From Lachnospiraceae bacterium (GTDB lineage: Bacteria; Bacillota; Clostridia; Lachnospirales; Lachnospiraceae): a stretch of 64,000 bases of DNA. Of the stretch, positions 8,428 through 16,741 are shown in pieces (within the stretch, counting starts at the first letter, position 1; each line of letters starts with the position of its first letter). The position numbers were made by a program, and so were the translations under genes. The DNA lies in contig JAILNS010000015.1 of assembly GCA_024691305.1 (NCBI GenBank), forward strand, positions 186,001 to 250,000, in the 5' to 3' direction. The notes under the pieces were generated by a model that made no database searches, had not been told where the DNA came from, and was given only the letters and a program-made list of their open reading frames with translations.

Positions 8428-9372
8428 ATTTGAATACATTGCTTTGTAATCACCCGGAGTACATCCCTTCATTTTCTTAAACGACCTGTTAAATGTGGAA
8501 ATACTTGAGAATCCGGACTGGAGCGCTACTTCCGTTATGGAGAGCTTGGGCTGCGTTAACAAAAGCTCTGCCGTTTTGATCCGCCTCATGGTCAGGTAGT
8601 CATAGAAGTTATATCCCGAATAATCCTTAAACAGCCTTGAAAAATAGTATTTTGAAAAACCACCGTATTCTGCAACCGATTCAAGAGTGAGATTATCGGC
8701 ATAGTGTACATCTATATAATCAAGCACATTCTGGAAACGCTGGAAATGTTTTTTCTTGGTCATATATGAATTGGATGAGTTCTCTCTGTTTCTTGAAAGA
8801 GAATATTTGGCAACAGATACTAAGAGGCTCATAAGATTTGAATATATGCTGAACTCAAAGAAGTCGTTGTCATTAAAATACTCATTTATCATAAATGTGA
8901 TGCGGGTATATACATCGTTGTATATTTCCGGAGTGGTTTCCGATGTGATGAGCATCGTGTTGCTAAGAAGCGAGATGATGCTGTTGTAGCCTCTTATTTT
9001 ATTAAGTACGCCGATACCGAACAGCAGCACATAGCGTCTTCCCGCTTCGGGAGATATAATGCTGTGGGATTTACCTGCAGGTATTATTATGATCTCTCCG
9101 GGCATAAGATGATAGGTATCCTGTTCAACGGTCACGTCATAATAATTTTCGACAGCAAGTATTATCTCGAATGCATTATGCCAATGAACCGGATAGCATT
9201 CGCTTTGCTCGTTTTGCCAGATCCTGATATAACTGTCGTCGGGAAATATGGAAGTTTCTTCTTTAAAATGAAGTGTTCTTCCGCGCCAGTCAGTGTTTGA
9301 ATGAGATATATCACGTACACGTAAGATCTGCAGTGGTTCTCTCGGGGGTGTTCTTTGTTTTGTTTCTGCCAT
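8413..9372 (-). CDS. AraC-family transcriptional regulator with cupin sensor domain
   Basis: Probable sugar-responsive DNA-binding regulator. The N-terminal half has a cupin/AraC-binding fold (YPVHWHNAFEIIL, YHLMPGEIIIIPAGKSHS). The C-terminal 100 residues hold two helix-turn-helix motifs: LTLESVAEYGGFSKYYFSRL, then the KLSITEVALQSGFSS helix with FNRSFKKMKGCTP. The start at 9372 gives 319 residues and has GGAG 8 bases upstream. The in-frame ATG at 9411 has no ribosome binding site. It converges on the xylanase operon and diverges from the glycan-uptake locus, so either or both could be targets. Regulation of the divergent locus is the more usual arrangement, but it is inferred. Confidence 0.9.
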   Translation of the reverse strand: MAETKQRTPPREPLQILRVRDISHSNTDWRGRTLHFKEETSIFPDDSYIRIWQNEQSECYPVHWHNAFEIILAVENYYDVTVEQDTYHLMPGEIIIIPAGKSHSIISPEAGRRYVLLFGIGVLNKIRGYNSIISLLSNTMLITSETTPEIYNDVYTRITFMINEYFNDNDFFEFSIYSNLMSLLVSVAKYSLSRNRENSSNSYMTKKKHFQRFQNVLDYIDVHYADNLTLESVAEYGGFSKYYFSRLFKDYSGYNFYDYLTMRRIKTAELLLTQPKLSITEVALQSGFSSISTFNRSFKKMKGCTPGDYKAMYSNNGMP

Positions 9373-9633
9373 GTTTATTACTCCATCAAGAATTGCTTTT
9401 TTTGATGTCAATATTTGAGTTTCATTTTATATCATTATGGCTCAGTTTGACAAATAATACTGTTGTAAAACAGTGTTTTTGTGAAAAACTAACAATAATA
9501 TGACAGATTTTTCGGATATTTAATCGCAAGAAGTAAATATAAAAAAGCAATTATTGATAAGCCTTAACAATATTAACTCAATACAATAATATTAGTGCGT
9601 AGTTTGAATGCGCTTTTTGCTTTGGAGAGATTT
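9373..9633. promoter_or_regulatory. Divergent intergenic region with a palindromic operator candidate
   Basis: This AT-rich, 261-base stretch separates the AraC-type regulator (minus) from the large binding-protein gene (plus). A TTGACA lies at 9447-9452. A perfect inverted repeat, ACTGTT-GTAA-AACAGT, spans 9459-9474 directly after it and would suit a repressor or activator site. I could not find a well-spaced -10 for that -35, and the second half (9500-9600) holds only AT-rich sequence with TTGATA (9554-9559) and TACAAT (9582-9587) at unsuitable spacing. No small open frame with a ribosome binding site was seen. Confidence 0.4.
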
Positions 9634-12588
9634 ATGAACGGTACTTTAAAGAAAATACTCATATCTGTAGGTGTAGTGGCGGGCATAGTGCTGTTATGCG
9701 TTCTATTGTCACTCAGAGAAACCGATAATTTCCACGATAAATATGAAGGCTGTGACTTAAGCACTGATATTCAGGGCCTTGAAAGACAGGGAACATATAC
9801 GGGTTATCTTAATCAATATAAGGATGCTGCTACCGTATCCGATGCATATATCGATATAGATCTTCAAAACTTTAATGTTGATGAAGGTGAAGCTTCCGCT
9901 TCGGAAGAGTATGGTGAGAAGTCTCTTTTTACGGATACAGGTTCTGTAGTAAGTTTTGACGTTGAAGTTCCGGAAAGCGGTTTTTATCATCTTTATATGG
10001 AATATCTGGTCGGAGAGTCAAGAGGAGTTGCCGCTGAACGTACCGTATATATTAATGGAGAGATTCCGTTTGAAGATGCCAGAAATATATCATTTACCAG
10101 AATATGGACGGACGGTGGAGAAGTAGAGACTGATAACCAGGGCAATCAGATACGTCCAACACAGGTAGAAGTATTTGAATGGCAAAAATCTTATTTTAAG
10201 GATGACATGGGTTATATCGTAGATCCTTATCTGTTTTATTTTGAAAAGGGTAATAATACCCTTTCAATCAAAGCCGACAATGAACCGGTTTATATCAAAA
10301 AGCTTGCGCTTACCGGGGATATTGTCATTCCCACATATGAAGAATACAAGGCATCAAATCCGGCATCTTCCGGCTCGGAAACGGCCCTTAATTATGAAAA
10401 TACAGTCCAGGGTGAAGATTCTTCGATCAGATCCGAATCTTCGCTTTACGCAAAATATGACAGATCTTCACCGACAACGGTTCCAAACAGCGTGACGAAT
10501 ACGATACTTAACTATGTCGGTGGTGAAACATGGCGAAGCAACGGTCAGTGGATCGAATGGGATTTCAGCGTTCCGGAGGATGGCTATTACAATATAACCA
10601 TTAAGGGACGTCAGAATTACTCTAGAGGAAGCGTATCTTCAAGAAGCGTTTATATCGATGGCGAGATACCGTTCGAAGAACTTGACGAGGTTTCTTTTGC
10701 CTACAGAAATGACTGGGAATATATGGATCTTGCCGATGAAAACGGTGTTCCTTATGACTTTTACCTTAAAGCCGGAGATCATACCATAAGACTTGAAGCT
10801 ACTTTGGGAGATATGGGTGGTGTACTCGAGGAACTTGAGGATTCTACTTACCGACTTAATCAGATTTACAGAAAAGTTCTGGTTTATACCGGTGCTAATC
10901 CCGATCAGTACAGGGATTATCGTATAGATACGACTTATCCCGAGATCATGGAAGCTATGGATCTTGAATCCAAGCGCCTGTATAAGATAGTTGATGATAT
11001 GGTCGAGATCACCGGACAGAAAGCCGACAATATAGCCAGTGCCCAGACCGTGGCACAGCAGCTTGAGAGATTTTGCAAAAAACCTCAGAAGATCACAACT
11101 GAATTTGTAACATTCAAAGATAATATAACCGCACTCGGTACCGCTTCTCTTAATCTTAGCAATACTCAGCTGGATGTGGATTATATCGTTGTAAGCGGTA
11201 AAAATGTTGAACCGGAGAAGAAGCAGGCCAATGTCTTCACTAAATTATGGCATGAAACCAAATCGTTTGCCGCATCATTCTTTGTAGATTACAACTCCGT
11301 CGGTGATGTTTATGACGAGAGTTCATCTGATGAGATAGTTAAAGTCTGGGTACTTACCGGACGTGATCAGGGTACTATCCTTAAATCCATGGTAGATGAT
11401 ACTTTCACTCCGGAAACCGGAGTCAAGGTCAATGTAGAGATAGTCGATCCTAACGCAGTCCTTAATGCAGTAATGGCAGGACGCGGTCCTAATGTCGTTT
11501 TATCTATAGGTGCAGATCAGCCCGTAAATTATGCACTTCGTAATGCGGCTGAAGATATTACACAGTTTGATGACTGGGAAGAAGTCCTTTCTCATTATTC
11601 AGAGAGTTCATATGAACAGTATCGTCTTGACGGACATATTTATGGTATACCCGAAACACAGACATTTAATGTTATGTTCTACAGAAAGGATGTACTTGAA
11701 GAACTGGATCTGCCGGTTCCGCAGACCTGGCAGGAACTCATAGAAGAACTTCCCACAATACAGGGAAATAACCTTTCGGTCGGTATACCTACCGCAGCCG
11801 GAAGTTCATCTACTGCCACAAGTTCAACTGCCATAATGTCAAATGCTCCGGATCTTTCACTGTATTTCTCACTCCTGTTCCAGTACGGAGGCGATATGTA
11901 TAACGAAGCGGGAACCAAGACTACGGTTGATACTGAGGCCGGCATTAAGGCATTTGATGACTATATCAGATATTTCAACGACTACGGTATTCCTACGGTC
12001 TATGATTTTGTAAGCCGTTTCAGATCCGGTGAGATGCCTATCGGTATCGCAGCTTATTCGACTTATAACACTCTTATGGTTTCTGCACCTGAGATCCGCG
12101 GTCTTTGGGACTTTACCGTAATACCCGGTACCGAAAGGACAGATGAGAACGGAAATACTTATATCGACAGGTCGGATTTCATTACCGGACAGGCTACGAT
12201 GATGATCAGTACCGAAGATGAAAGTCTGAAGAATGCTTCATGGGAATTCATGAAATGGTGGGCAGATCCCGATACCCAGGTCAGATTCGGACGTGAGATA
12301 GAGGCACTTTTAGGATCCAGTGCAAGATATGCTACCGCTAACAGGGATGCATTTTCCAATCTTTCCTGGAGTGTTGAAGATATTAATGTTTTGAATGCAC
12401 AGTGGGATGAGACCAGAGGCATAAGAGAAGTTCCCGGCGGTTATTTCACCGGACGTCATATCTCGAATGCAATTCGTAAAGTCATAAATGATAAAGATGA
12501 TTCACGAGAGACCATTATAGATTATTCTATCAAGATAGACGAAGAGATCACAAAGAAGCGTATCGAGTTTGGTATGCCTGTGGAATAG
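9634..12588 (+). CDS. Membrane-anchored ABC sugar-binding protein with duplicated N-terminal beta-sandwich domains
   Basis: The C-terminal 415 residues (from about 567) form a type I sugar-binding protein: 'VKVWVLTGRDQGTILKSMVD', PNVVLSIGADQPVNYA, GIPETQTFNVMFYRKDVLEEL. The preceding 560 residues are unusual. A transmembrane helix (residues 8-28, with no lipobox) is followed by two similar domains, each containing a VYI(N/D)GEIPFE motif (about residues 138-147 and 339-348). They look like tandem carbohydrate-binding beta-sandwiches. A helical connector (about 430-560) follows. The start at 9634 has GGAG 7 bases upstream and gives 984 residues, roughly twice a normal binding protein. It heads the uptake locus and is followed by two permeases, so it probably delivers a complex glycan to them. 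Confidence 0.85.
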   Translation: MNGTLKKILISVGVVAGIVLLCVLLSLRETDNFHDKYEGCDLSTDIQGLERQGTYTGYLNQYKDAATVSDAYIDIDLQNFNVDEGEASASEEYGEKSLFTDTGSVVSFDVEVPESGFYHLYMEYLVGESRGVAAERTVYINGEIPFEDARNISFTRIWTDGGEVETDNQGNQIRPTQVEVFEWQKSYFKDDMGYIVDPYLFYFEKGNNTLSIKADNEPVYIKKLALTGDIVIPTYEEYKASNPASSGSETALNYENTVQGEDSSIRSESSLYAKYDRSSPTTVPNSVTNTILNYVGGETWRSNGQWIEWDFSVPEDGYYNITIKGRQNYSRGSVSSRSVYIDGEIPFEELDEVSFAYRNDWEYMDLADENGVPYDFYLKAGDHTIRLEATLGDMGGVLEELEDSTYRLNQIYRKVLVYTGANPDQYRDYRIDTTYPEIMEAMDLESKRLYKIVDDMVEITGQKADNIASAQTVAQQLERFCKKPQKITTEFVTFKDNITALGTASLNLSNTQLDVDYIVVSGKNVEPEKKQANVFTKLWHETKSFAASFFVDYNSVGDVYDESSSDEIVKVWVLTGRDQGTILKSMVDDTFTPETGVKVNVEIVDPNAVLNAVMAGRGPNVVLSIGADQPVNYALRNAAEDITQFDDWEEVLSHYSESSYEQYRLDGHIYGIPETQTFNVMFYRKDVLEELDLPVPQTWQELIEELPTIQGNNLSVGIPTAAGSSSTATSSTAIMSNAPDLSLYFSLLFQYGGDMYNEAGTKTTVDTEAGIKAFDDYIRYFNDYGIPTVYDFVSRFRSGEMPIGIAAYSTYNTLMVSAPEIRGLWDFTVIPGTERTDENGNTYIDRSDFITGQATMMISTEDESLKNASWEFMKWWADPDTQVRFGREIEALLGSSARYATANRDAFSNLSWSVEDINVLNAQWDETRGIREVPGGYFTGRHISNAIRKVINDKDDSRETIIDYSIKIDEEITKKRIEFGMPVE

Positions 12589-12614
12589 CAGGAGAGACTT
12601 TAGGAGTACTTTAA

Positions 12615-13553
12615 ATGAAAGAATTTTTCAGTAAGTATGTCACATTAAAAAAATATAATGCGACTGTTGCATGGAAGAAAGCAAAAAACAGAAAAATGTG
12701 CTATCTGTTTTTGCTGCCCTACGCAGTTTTGTTTACGATGTTTTATGTTTTTCCTGTCGTAGCTTCCATATATTACAGTTTTACTTATTACAATATCCTT
12801 GAGTCACCCAGGTTTATAGGATTATCGAATTATATAAGCCTTATCCTGGAAGATGATATATTCCTTATCGGTGTAAAAAATACATTCCTTATAGCGATAA
12901 TCACCGGACCTCTCGGATATATAATGTCGTTTTTGTTTGCCTGGCTTATAAACGAATTGCCCAGATGGGTAAGATCCGTTGCTGTCATAGTTTTTTATGC
13001 ACCTTCAATAGCCGGTAACTGTTACGTAATATTCTCGGTATTTTTCAGAGGCGATGCCTACGGTTATGTTAATGCGGCTCTGATAAATCTGGGACTCATA
13101 GATACTCCAAAATTATGGCTTATCGATCCCAAATATATGCTTCCGATATGTATGCTCGTTATTTTGTGGATGAGCCTCGGTACAGGATTCCTTTCCTTTG
13201 TAGCAGGTCTTCAGGGTGTAGACAGGTCTCAGTTTGAAGCGGGATATATGGATGGTGTAAAAAACCGATGGCAGGAATTGTGGTATATAACCCTGCCGAA
13301 CATGAAACCGATGCTTATGTTCGGTGCCGTTATGTCCATAACCCAGGCATTCGGTGTGTGCGACGTCACGATGGCATTATGTGGATATCCCAGTACCGAT
13401 TATGCGGCGAGAACTATAGTAACCCACCTTTTTGACTATGGTTTTTCCAGGTTTGAAATGGGATATGCGTGTGCGATAGCTACGATCCTGTTCCTTATGA
13501 TGATCTTATGTAACAAAGCTATCCAGAGTATGCTTAGGAGAGTAGGTACCTGA
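12615..13553 (+). CDS. ABC sugar transporter permease, first of pair 1 (LplB/UgpA type)
   Basis: Integral membrane subunit of a carbohydrate importer of the MalF/LplB kind. The 312 residues carry about six transmembrane segments, starting with 'YLFLLPYAVLFTMFYVFPVV' (residues 30-50). The EAA-type loop that contacts the ATPase is visible around residues 205-225 (FEAGYMDGVKNRWQELWYIT followed by LPNMKPM). AGGAG lies 9 bases before the ATG. It follows the large binding protein by 26 bases and overlaps the next permease by one base, so the two form a heterodimer. No ATPase gene is nearby, which implies a shared MsmX/MalK-type ATPase encoded elsewhere. Confidence 0.93.
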   Translation: MKEFFSKYVTLKKYNATVAWKKAKNRKMCYLFLLPYAVLFTMFYVFPVVASIYYSFTYYNILESPRFIGLSNYISLILEDDIFLIGVKNTFLIAIITGPLGYIMSFLFAWLINELPRWVRSVAVIVFYAPSIAGNCYVIFSVFFRGDAYGYVNAALINLGLIDTPKLWLIDPKYMLPICMLVILWMSLGTGFLSFVAGLQGVDRSQFEAGYMDGVKNRWQELWYITLPNMKPMLMFGAVMSITQAFGVCDVTMALCGYPSTDYAARTIVTHLFDYGFSRFEMGYACAIATILFLMMILCNKAIQSMLRRVGT

Positions 13554-14464
13554 TGAGCAAGGATAAAAGAAAAAAAGAACTTATAAACGAAGAAAAGCCT
13601 TACAAAAAGAAACTCATAAAAAGGCGTAAACCCAACAGATCCATAGCCGGAGATATTGTTTTATACCTCTTTTTGCTTTTTGTCGCATTTGTAATGGCAT
13701 TTCCTATCATATATGCGGTCAGCAGTGCGTTAAAACCGCTTGATGAACTGTTCAAGTTCCCTCCCAGGATATTCGCACAGCATCCGACTCTCGATAACTT
13801 CTCGGATCTGTTTGTGACGATGGGCAAATCATGGGTAACTTTTTCGAGATACCTGTTCAATACAGTTTTTATCACGGCTGTCGGTACTATAGGTCATCTG
13901 CTTGTGGCATCAATGGGCGCATTTGTACTTGCCAAATATGAATTCCCCGGCAATCAGGCATTCTTTAAACTTGTTACGGTCGCTATGATGTTTACCGGAT
14001 ACGTTACACAGATCCCTAACTATCTGATACTTAACAAGCTCGGATGGATAGATACATACTGGTCGATCATAATTCCGGCTTTTGCTTCACCCATGGGCCT
14101 TTTCCTTATGAAGCAGTTCATGGAAGGCCTTCCTACATCGCTAATTGAAGCTGCCAAGATTGATGGGGCCAATGAGTGGAAAGTTTTTTCGGGAATAGTA
14201 ATGCCAAATGTCAAACCGGCATGGATGACCCTTATCATATTCAGTGTTCAGGCCCTTTGGAATAATAAGGCTTCAACTTATATTTATTCCGAAGAAAGAA
14301 AGACTCTTGTATATGCACTCCAGCAGATTCAAAGCGGAGGTATAGCACGTACCGGTCAGGGCGCAGCCGTTCTTGTAGTAGTTATGATCGTACCGATCAT
14401 CATATTTGTATTTTCAGAGAGTCAGATACTTGAAACGATGGCCAGTTCCGGTCTTAAGGATTGA
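13553..14464 (+). CDS. ABC sugar transporter permease, second of pair 1 (MalG/YtcP type)
   Basis: Partner of the preceding permease. It has 303 residues with a Lys/Arg-rich cytoplasmic start and six membrane segments. The EAA loop 'LIEAAKIDGANEWKVFSGIV' followed by MPNVKPAW is clear (about residues 197-225). The C-terminal MASSGLKD ending is typical of the MalG group. The ATG overlaps the upstream stop as TGATG, so translation is coupled. Confidence 0.93.
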   Translation: MSKDKRKKELINEEKPYKKKLIKRRKPNRSIAGDIVLYLFLLFVAFVMAFPIIYAVSSALKPLDELFKFPPRIFAQHPTLDNFSDLFVTMGKSWVTFSRYLFNTVFITAVGTIGHLLVASMGAFVLAKYEFPGNQAFFKLVTVAMMFTGYVTQIPNYLILNKLGWIDTYWSIIIPAFASPMGLFLMKQFMEGLPTSLIEAAKIDGANEWKVFSGIVMPNVKPAWMTLIIFSVQALWNNKASTYIYSEERKTLVYALQQIQSGGIARTGQGAAVLVVVMIVPIIIFVFSESQILETMASSGLKD

Positions 14465-16041
14465 TGTTTCATAATATAAGCAGGGTAGATAAAATGCAAA
14501 AACAAAAAAAGCATGTTGCATCAAAAAGAATATCCAAAAATTGTATCGTTGCACTTTTAAGTCTTGTTCTTTTTTCAACGGTACTCATGATACCGATGGG
14601 AGCTGAAGCCGGTACAAGAGAGCATGGTTATACATATAACTATGATTATTGGGAAGATGTTCAGGATTCGCCTGATTTTTACAATCCTGCCAAGGTACTG
14701 ACTTCTGTCGATCTTGGTCTTGACAAGAATTTTTCCGGACCTTCCGGACTGACCGTGTTCGGCGATAAGATGTATATTTGCGACAGCGGTAACAACAGGA
14801 TAGTGGAATTTGATATCCTTGATGCTGAAAACTTACAGTTATCCAGGGTGATCGAAGAGGTAAAAGGTACAGATCCCGCTACATTTTCCAATCCTACGGA
14901 TATAGCGGTTTCGGTTGACGGCAATCTGTTTATCTGTGATCAGGGTAATAACAGGGTCATAAAGGTTGATCCGGAACTTAATCATCTTGTTACTTTTGTT
15001 AAGCCTACGGATTCGGCACTTGATCCGCAACTTGCGTTTCAGCCTAAGAAACTTGTTGTTGATACGGCTGAACGTGTATATTGCATAGCTACCGGTATAA
15101 ATAAAGGTCTTTGCAAATACGAGCCGGACGGAGTTTTCTCCGGATTCATAGGGGCAACACCTGCATCATATGATTTTCTTGATTATATCTGGAAGAAATT
15201 TGCTTCACAGGAGCAGCGTGCACAGATGGAAGCCTTTGTTCCTACGGAATATGACAATATAGTCATGGATAACGAAGGTTTTATATATGCTGTTACTTCC
15301 GCATCAACAGAAGACGATTTACGAACAGAAACTGCCGATGCGGTACGTAAACTCAACCTGCTCGGTAATGACATCCTGGTTAGAAACGGAAATTATCCTG
15401 TTTACGGAGATCTTTACTGGGGAGACGGTGCAGGACATGAGGGCCCTTCACTTTTCTCCGATGTTTGTGTATTTGATAATGATATATATGCCTGTCTTGA
15501 CAGGAACAGAGGACGTGTATTTGCATATGACGATCAGGGACGTATGGTATTTGCTTTCGGCGGAAACGGTAACATGGACGGATACTTCAGAAACCCTGTC
15601 GGTATAGCGACTTACGGTCATAATCTGTATGTACTTGATTCTCTTGACTGTGCCGTAACGGTATTTGTTCCTACGGAATTCGGATCTCTTGTATATGAAG
15701 CCATAGAGGAATTTGACGAAGGAGATTATGACGCATCCGGAAAACTCTGGGAAGATGTAATGGCTCAAAACGGTAATTACGATCTTGCTTATATCGGTAT
15801 CGGCCGTTCACTCCTCAGACAGGAGAAATACCATGAAGCAATGGAATATTTTGAACTTAAATATGATGATGAGAATTATTCCAAGGCATTTAAACAGTAC
15901 CGCAAGGAATGGGTCGAGGAACATATCGTTATAATAGTAATAGTACTGCTGGCCGTATTCCTCATACCTCTTGGCATCGGGAGATATAAGAAGATCAAAC
16001 ACGATATCGATACCGCAGACATTTTTGTGATCAACAGTTAG
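14464..16041 (+). CDS. Secreted NHL-repeat beta-propeller protein with TPR and C-terminal membrane anchor
   Basis: Its role is not established. A signal peptide (about residues 17-50, cleavage near GAEAG) is followed by NHL-type repeats: GPSGLTVFGDKMYICDSGNN, NPTDIAVSVDGNLFICDQGN, and NPVGIATYGHNLYVLDS. These form a predicted extracellular beta-propeller over about residues 70-410. Residues 415-480 look like TPR helices (YEAIEEFDEGDYDASGKLWE and YDLAYIGIGRSLLRQEKY). A transmembrane helix near residues 488-507 anchors it. The ATG at 14464 overlaps the permease stop (TGATG); an ATG at 14494 with AGGG 8 bases upstream is also plausible. Similar proteins accompany DUF5696/Yip1 transporter loci, so it is probably a surface component of glycan capture or sensing. 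Confidence 0.75.
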   Translation: MFHNISRVDKMQKQKKHVASKRISKNCIVALLSLVLFSTVLMIPMGAEAGTREHGYTYNYDYWEDVQDSPDFYNPAKVLTSVDLGLDKNFSGPSGLTVFGDKMYICDSGNNRIVEFDILDAENLQLSRVIEEVKGTDPATFSNPTDIAVSVDGNLFICDQGNNRVIKVDPELNHLVTFVKPTDSALDPQLAFQPKKLVVDTAERVYCIATGINKGLCKYEPDGVFSGFIGATPASYDFLDYIWKKFASQEQRAQMEAFVPTEYDNIVMDNEGFIYAVTSASTEDDLRTETADAVRKLNLLGNDILVRNGNYPVYGDLYWGDGAGHEGPSLFSDVCVFDNDIYACLDRNRGRVFAYDDQGRMVFAFGGNGNMDGYFRNPVGIATYGHNLYVLDSLDCAVTVFVPTEFGSLVYEAIEEFDEGDYDASGKLWEDVMAQNGNYDLAYIGIGRSLLRQEKYHEAMEYFELKYDDENYSKAFKQYRKEWVEEHIVIIVIVLLAVFLIPLGIGRYKKIKHDIDTADIFVINS

Positions 16042-16062
16042 TTATCCTTCAAGGAGACAGAT

Positions 16063-16719
16063 ATGATACAAACGCTGACAAACAAAGCCACCTGGGCTAA
16101 ATATTGGGATTCACTCAAGTTTGCATTATACTGCATGACACATCCCATGGATGGATATTGGGATCTGACTCATGAACACAGAGGAACATATGCAGCTGCA
16201 AACACGATCCTTATCATTACGCTGATCGTCAGGATAATGAAACTTCGATATACCAGTTTCATATTTATGACCGTTTACTGGGAAGAGATCAACATTTTCC
16301 TGTATCTTGCCAGCGTTTTGTTCCCGCTTATACTATGGGTGCTCGGTAATTGGGGACTTACGACTCTGTTTGACGGCAAAGGCAGACTGGGACAGGTTTA
16401 TATGGCCACATGTTACGGCATGATACCTTATCCTGTTATACAGCTTCCGCTTATGATAGTTTCCAATTTTATCACAGTCGATGAAGGCAGCTTCTATGCG
16501 GTGCTTAGTGCGATCAGTTTAATTTACTGTGCACTCCTCATAGTTACCGCCATGGGACAGATACATGAGTTTTCAGGCGGCAAAAACCTCCTGTTTACAG
16601 TTGCAACGATCTTTGCAATGTTGGTTATGGTATTCATACTTATGATCTTTTTCAGTATGATCACCCAGGGAATCTCATATATTGTCAGTTTAGTAAGAGA
16701 GATGCTGTTCAGGCTATAA
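16063..16719 (+). CDS. Yip1-domain integral membrane protein
   Basis: The 218-residue protein has about five transmembrane helices and matches the bacterial Yip1-like pattern, including a cytoplasmic start with a Tyr/Trp/His-rich segment (MTHPMDGYWDLTHEHRGTYA). The molecular function of bacterial Yip1 proteins is unknown. GGAGACAG precedes the ATG. It lies 21 bases after the NHL protein and 22 before the DUF5696 protein, within the same transporter operon. This neighbourhood, with two permease pairs, recurs in Firmicutes and suggests a membrane accessory for uptake. The family call rests on pattern and context. Confidence 0.7.
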   Translation: MIQTLTNKATWAKYWDSLKFALYCMTHPMDGYWDLTHEHRGTYAAANTILIITLIVRIMKLRYTSFIFMTVYWEEINIFLYLASVLFPLILWVLGNWGLTTLFDGKGRLGQVYMATCYGMIPYPVIQLPLMIVSNFITVDEGSFYAVLSAISLIYCALLIVTAMGQIHEFSGGKNLLFTVATIFAMLVMVFILMIFFSMITQGISYIVSLVREMLFRL

Positions 16720-16741
16720 AAGAAGATTAGGAAGATTACAG

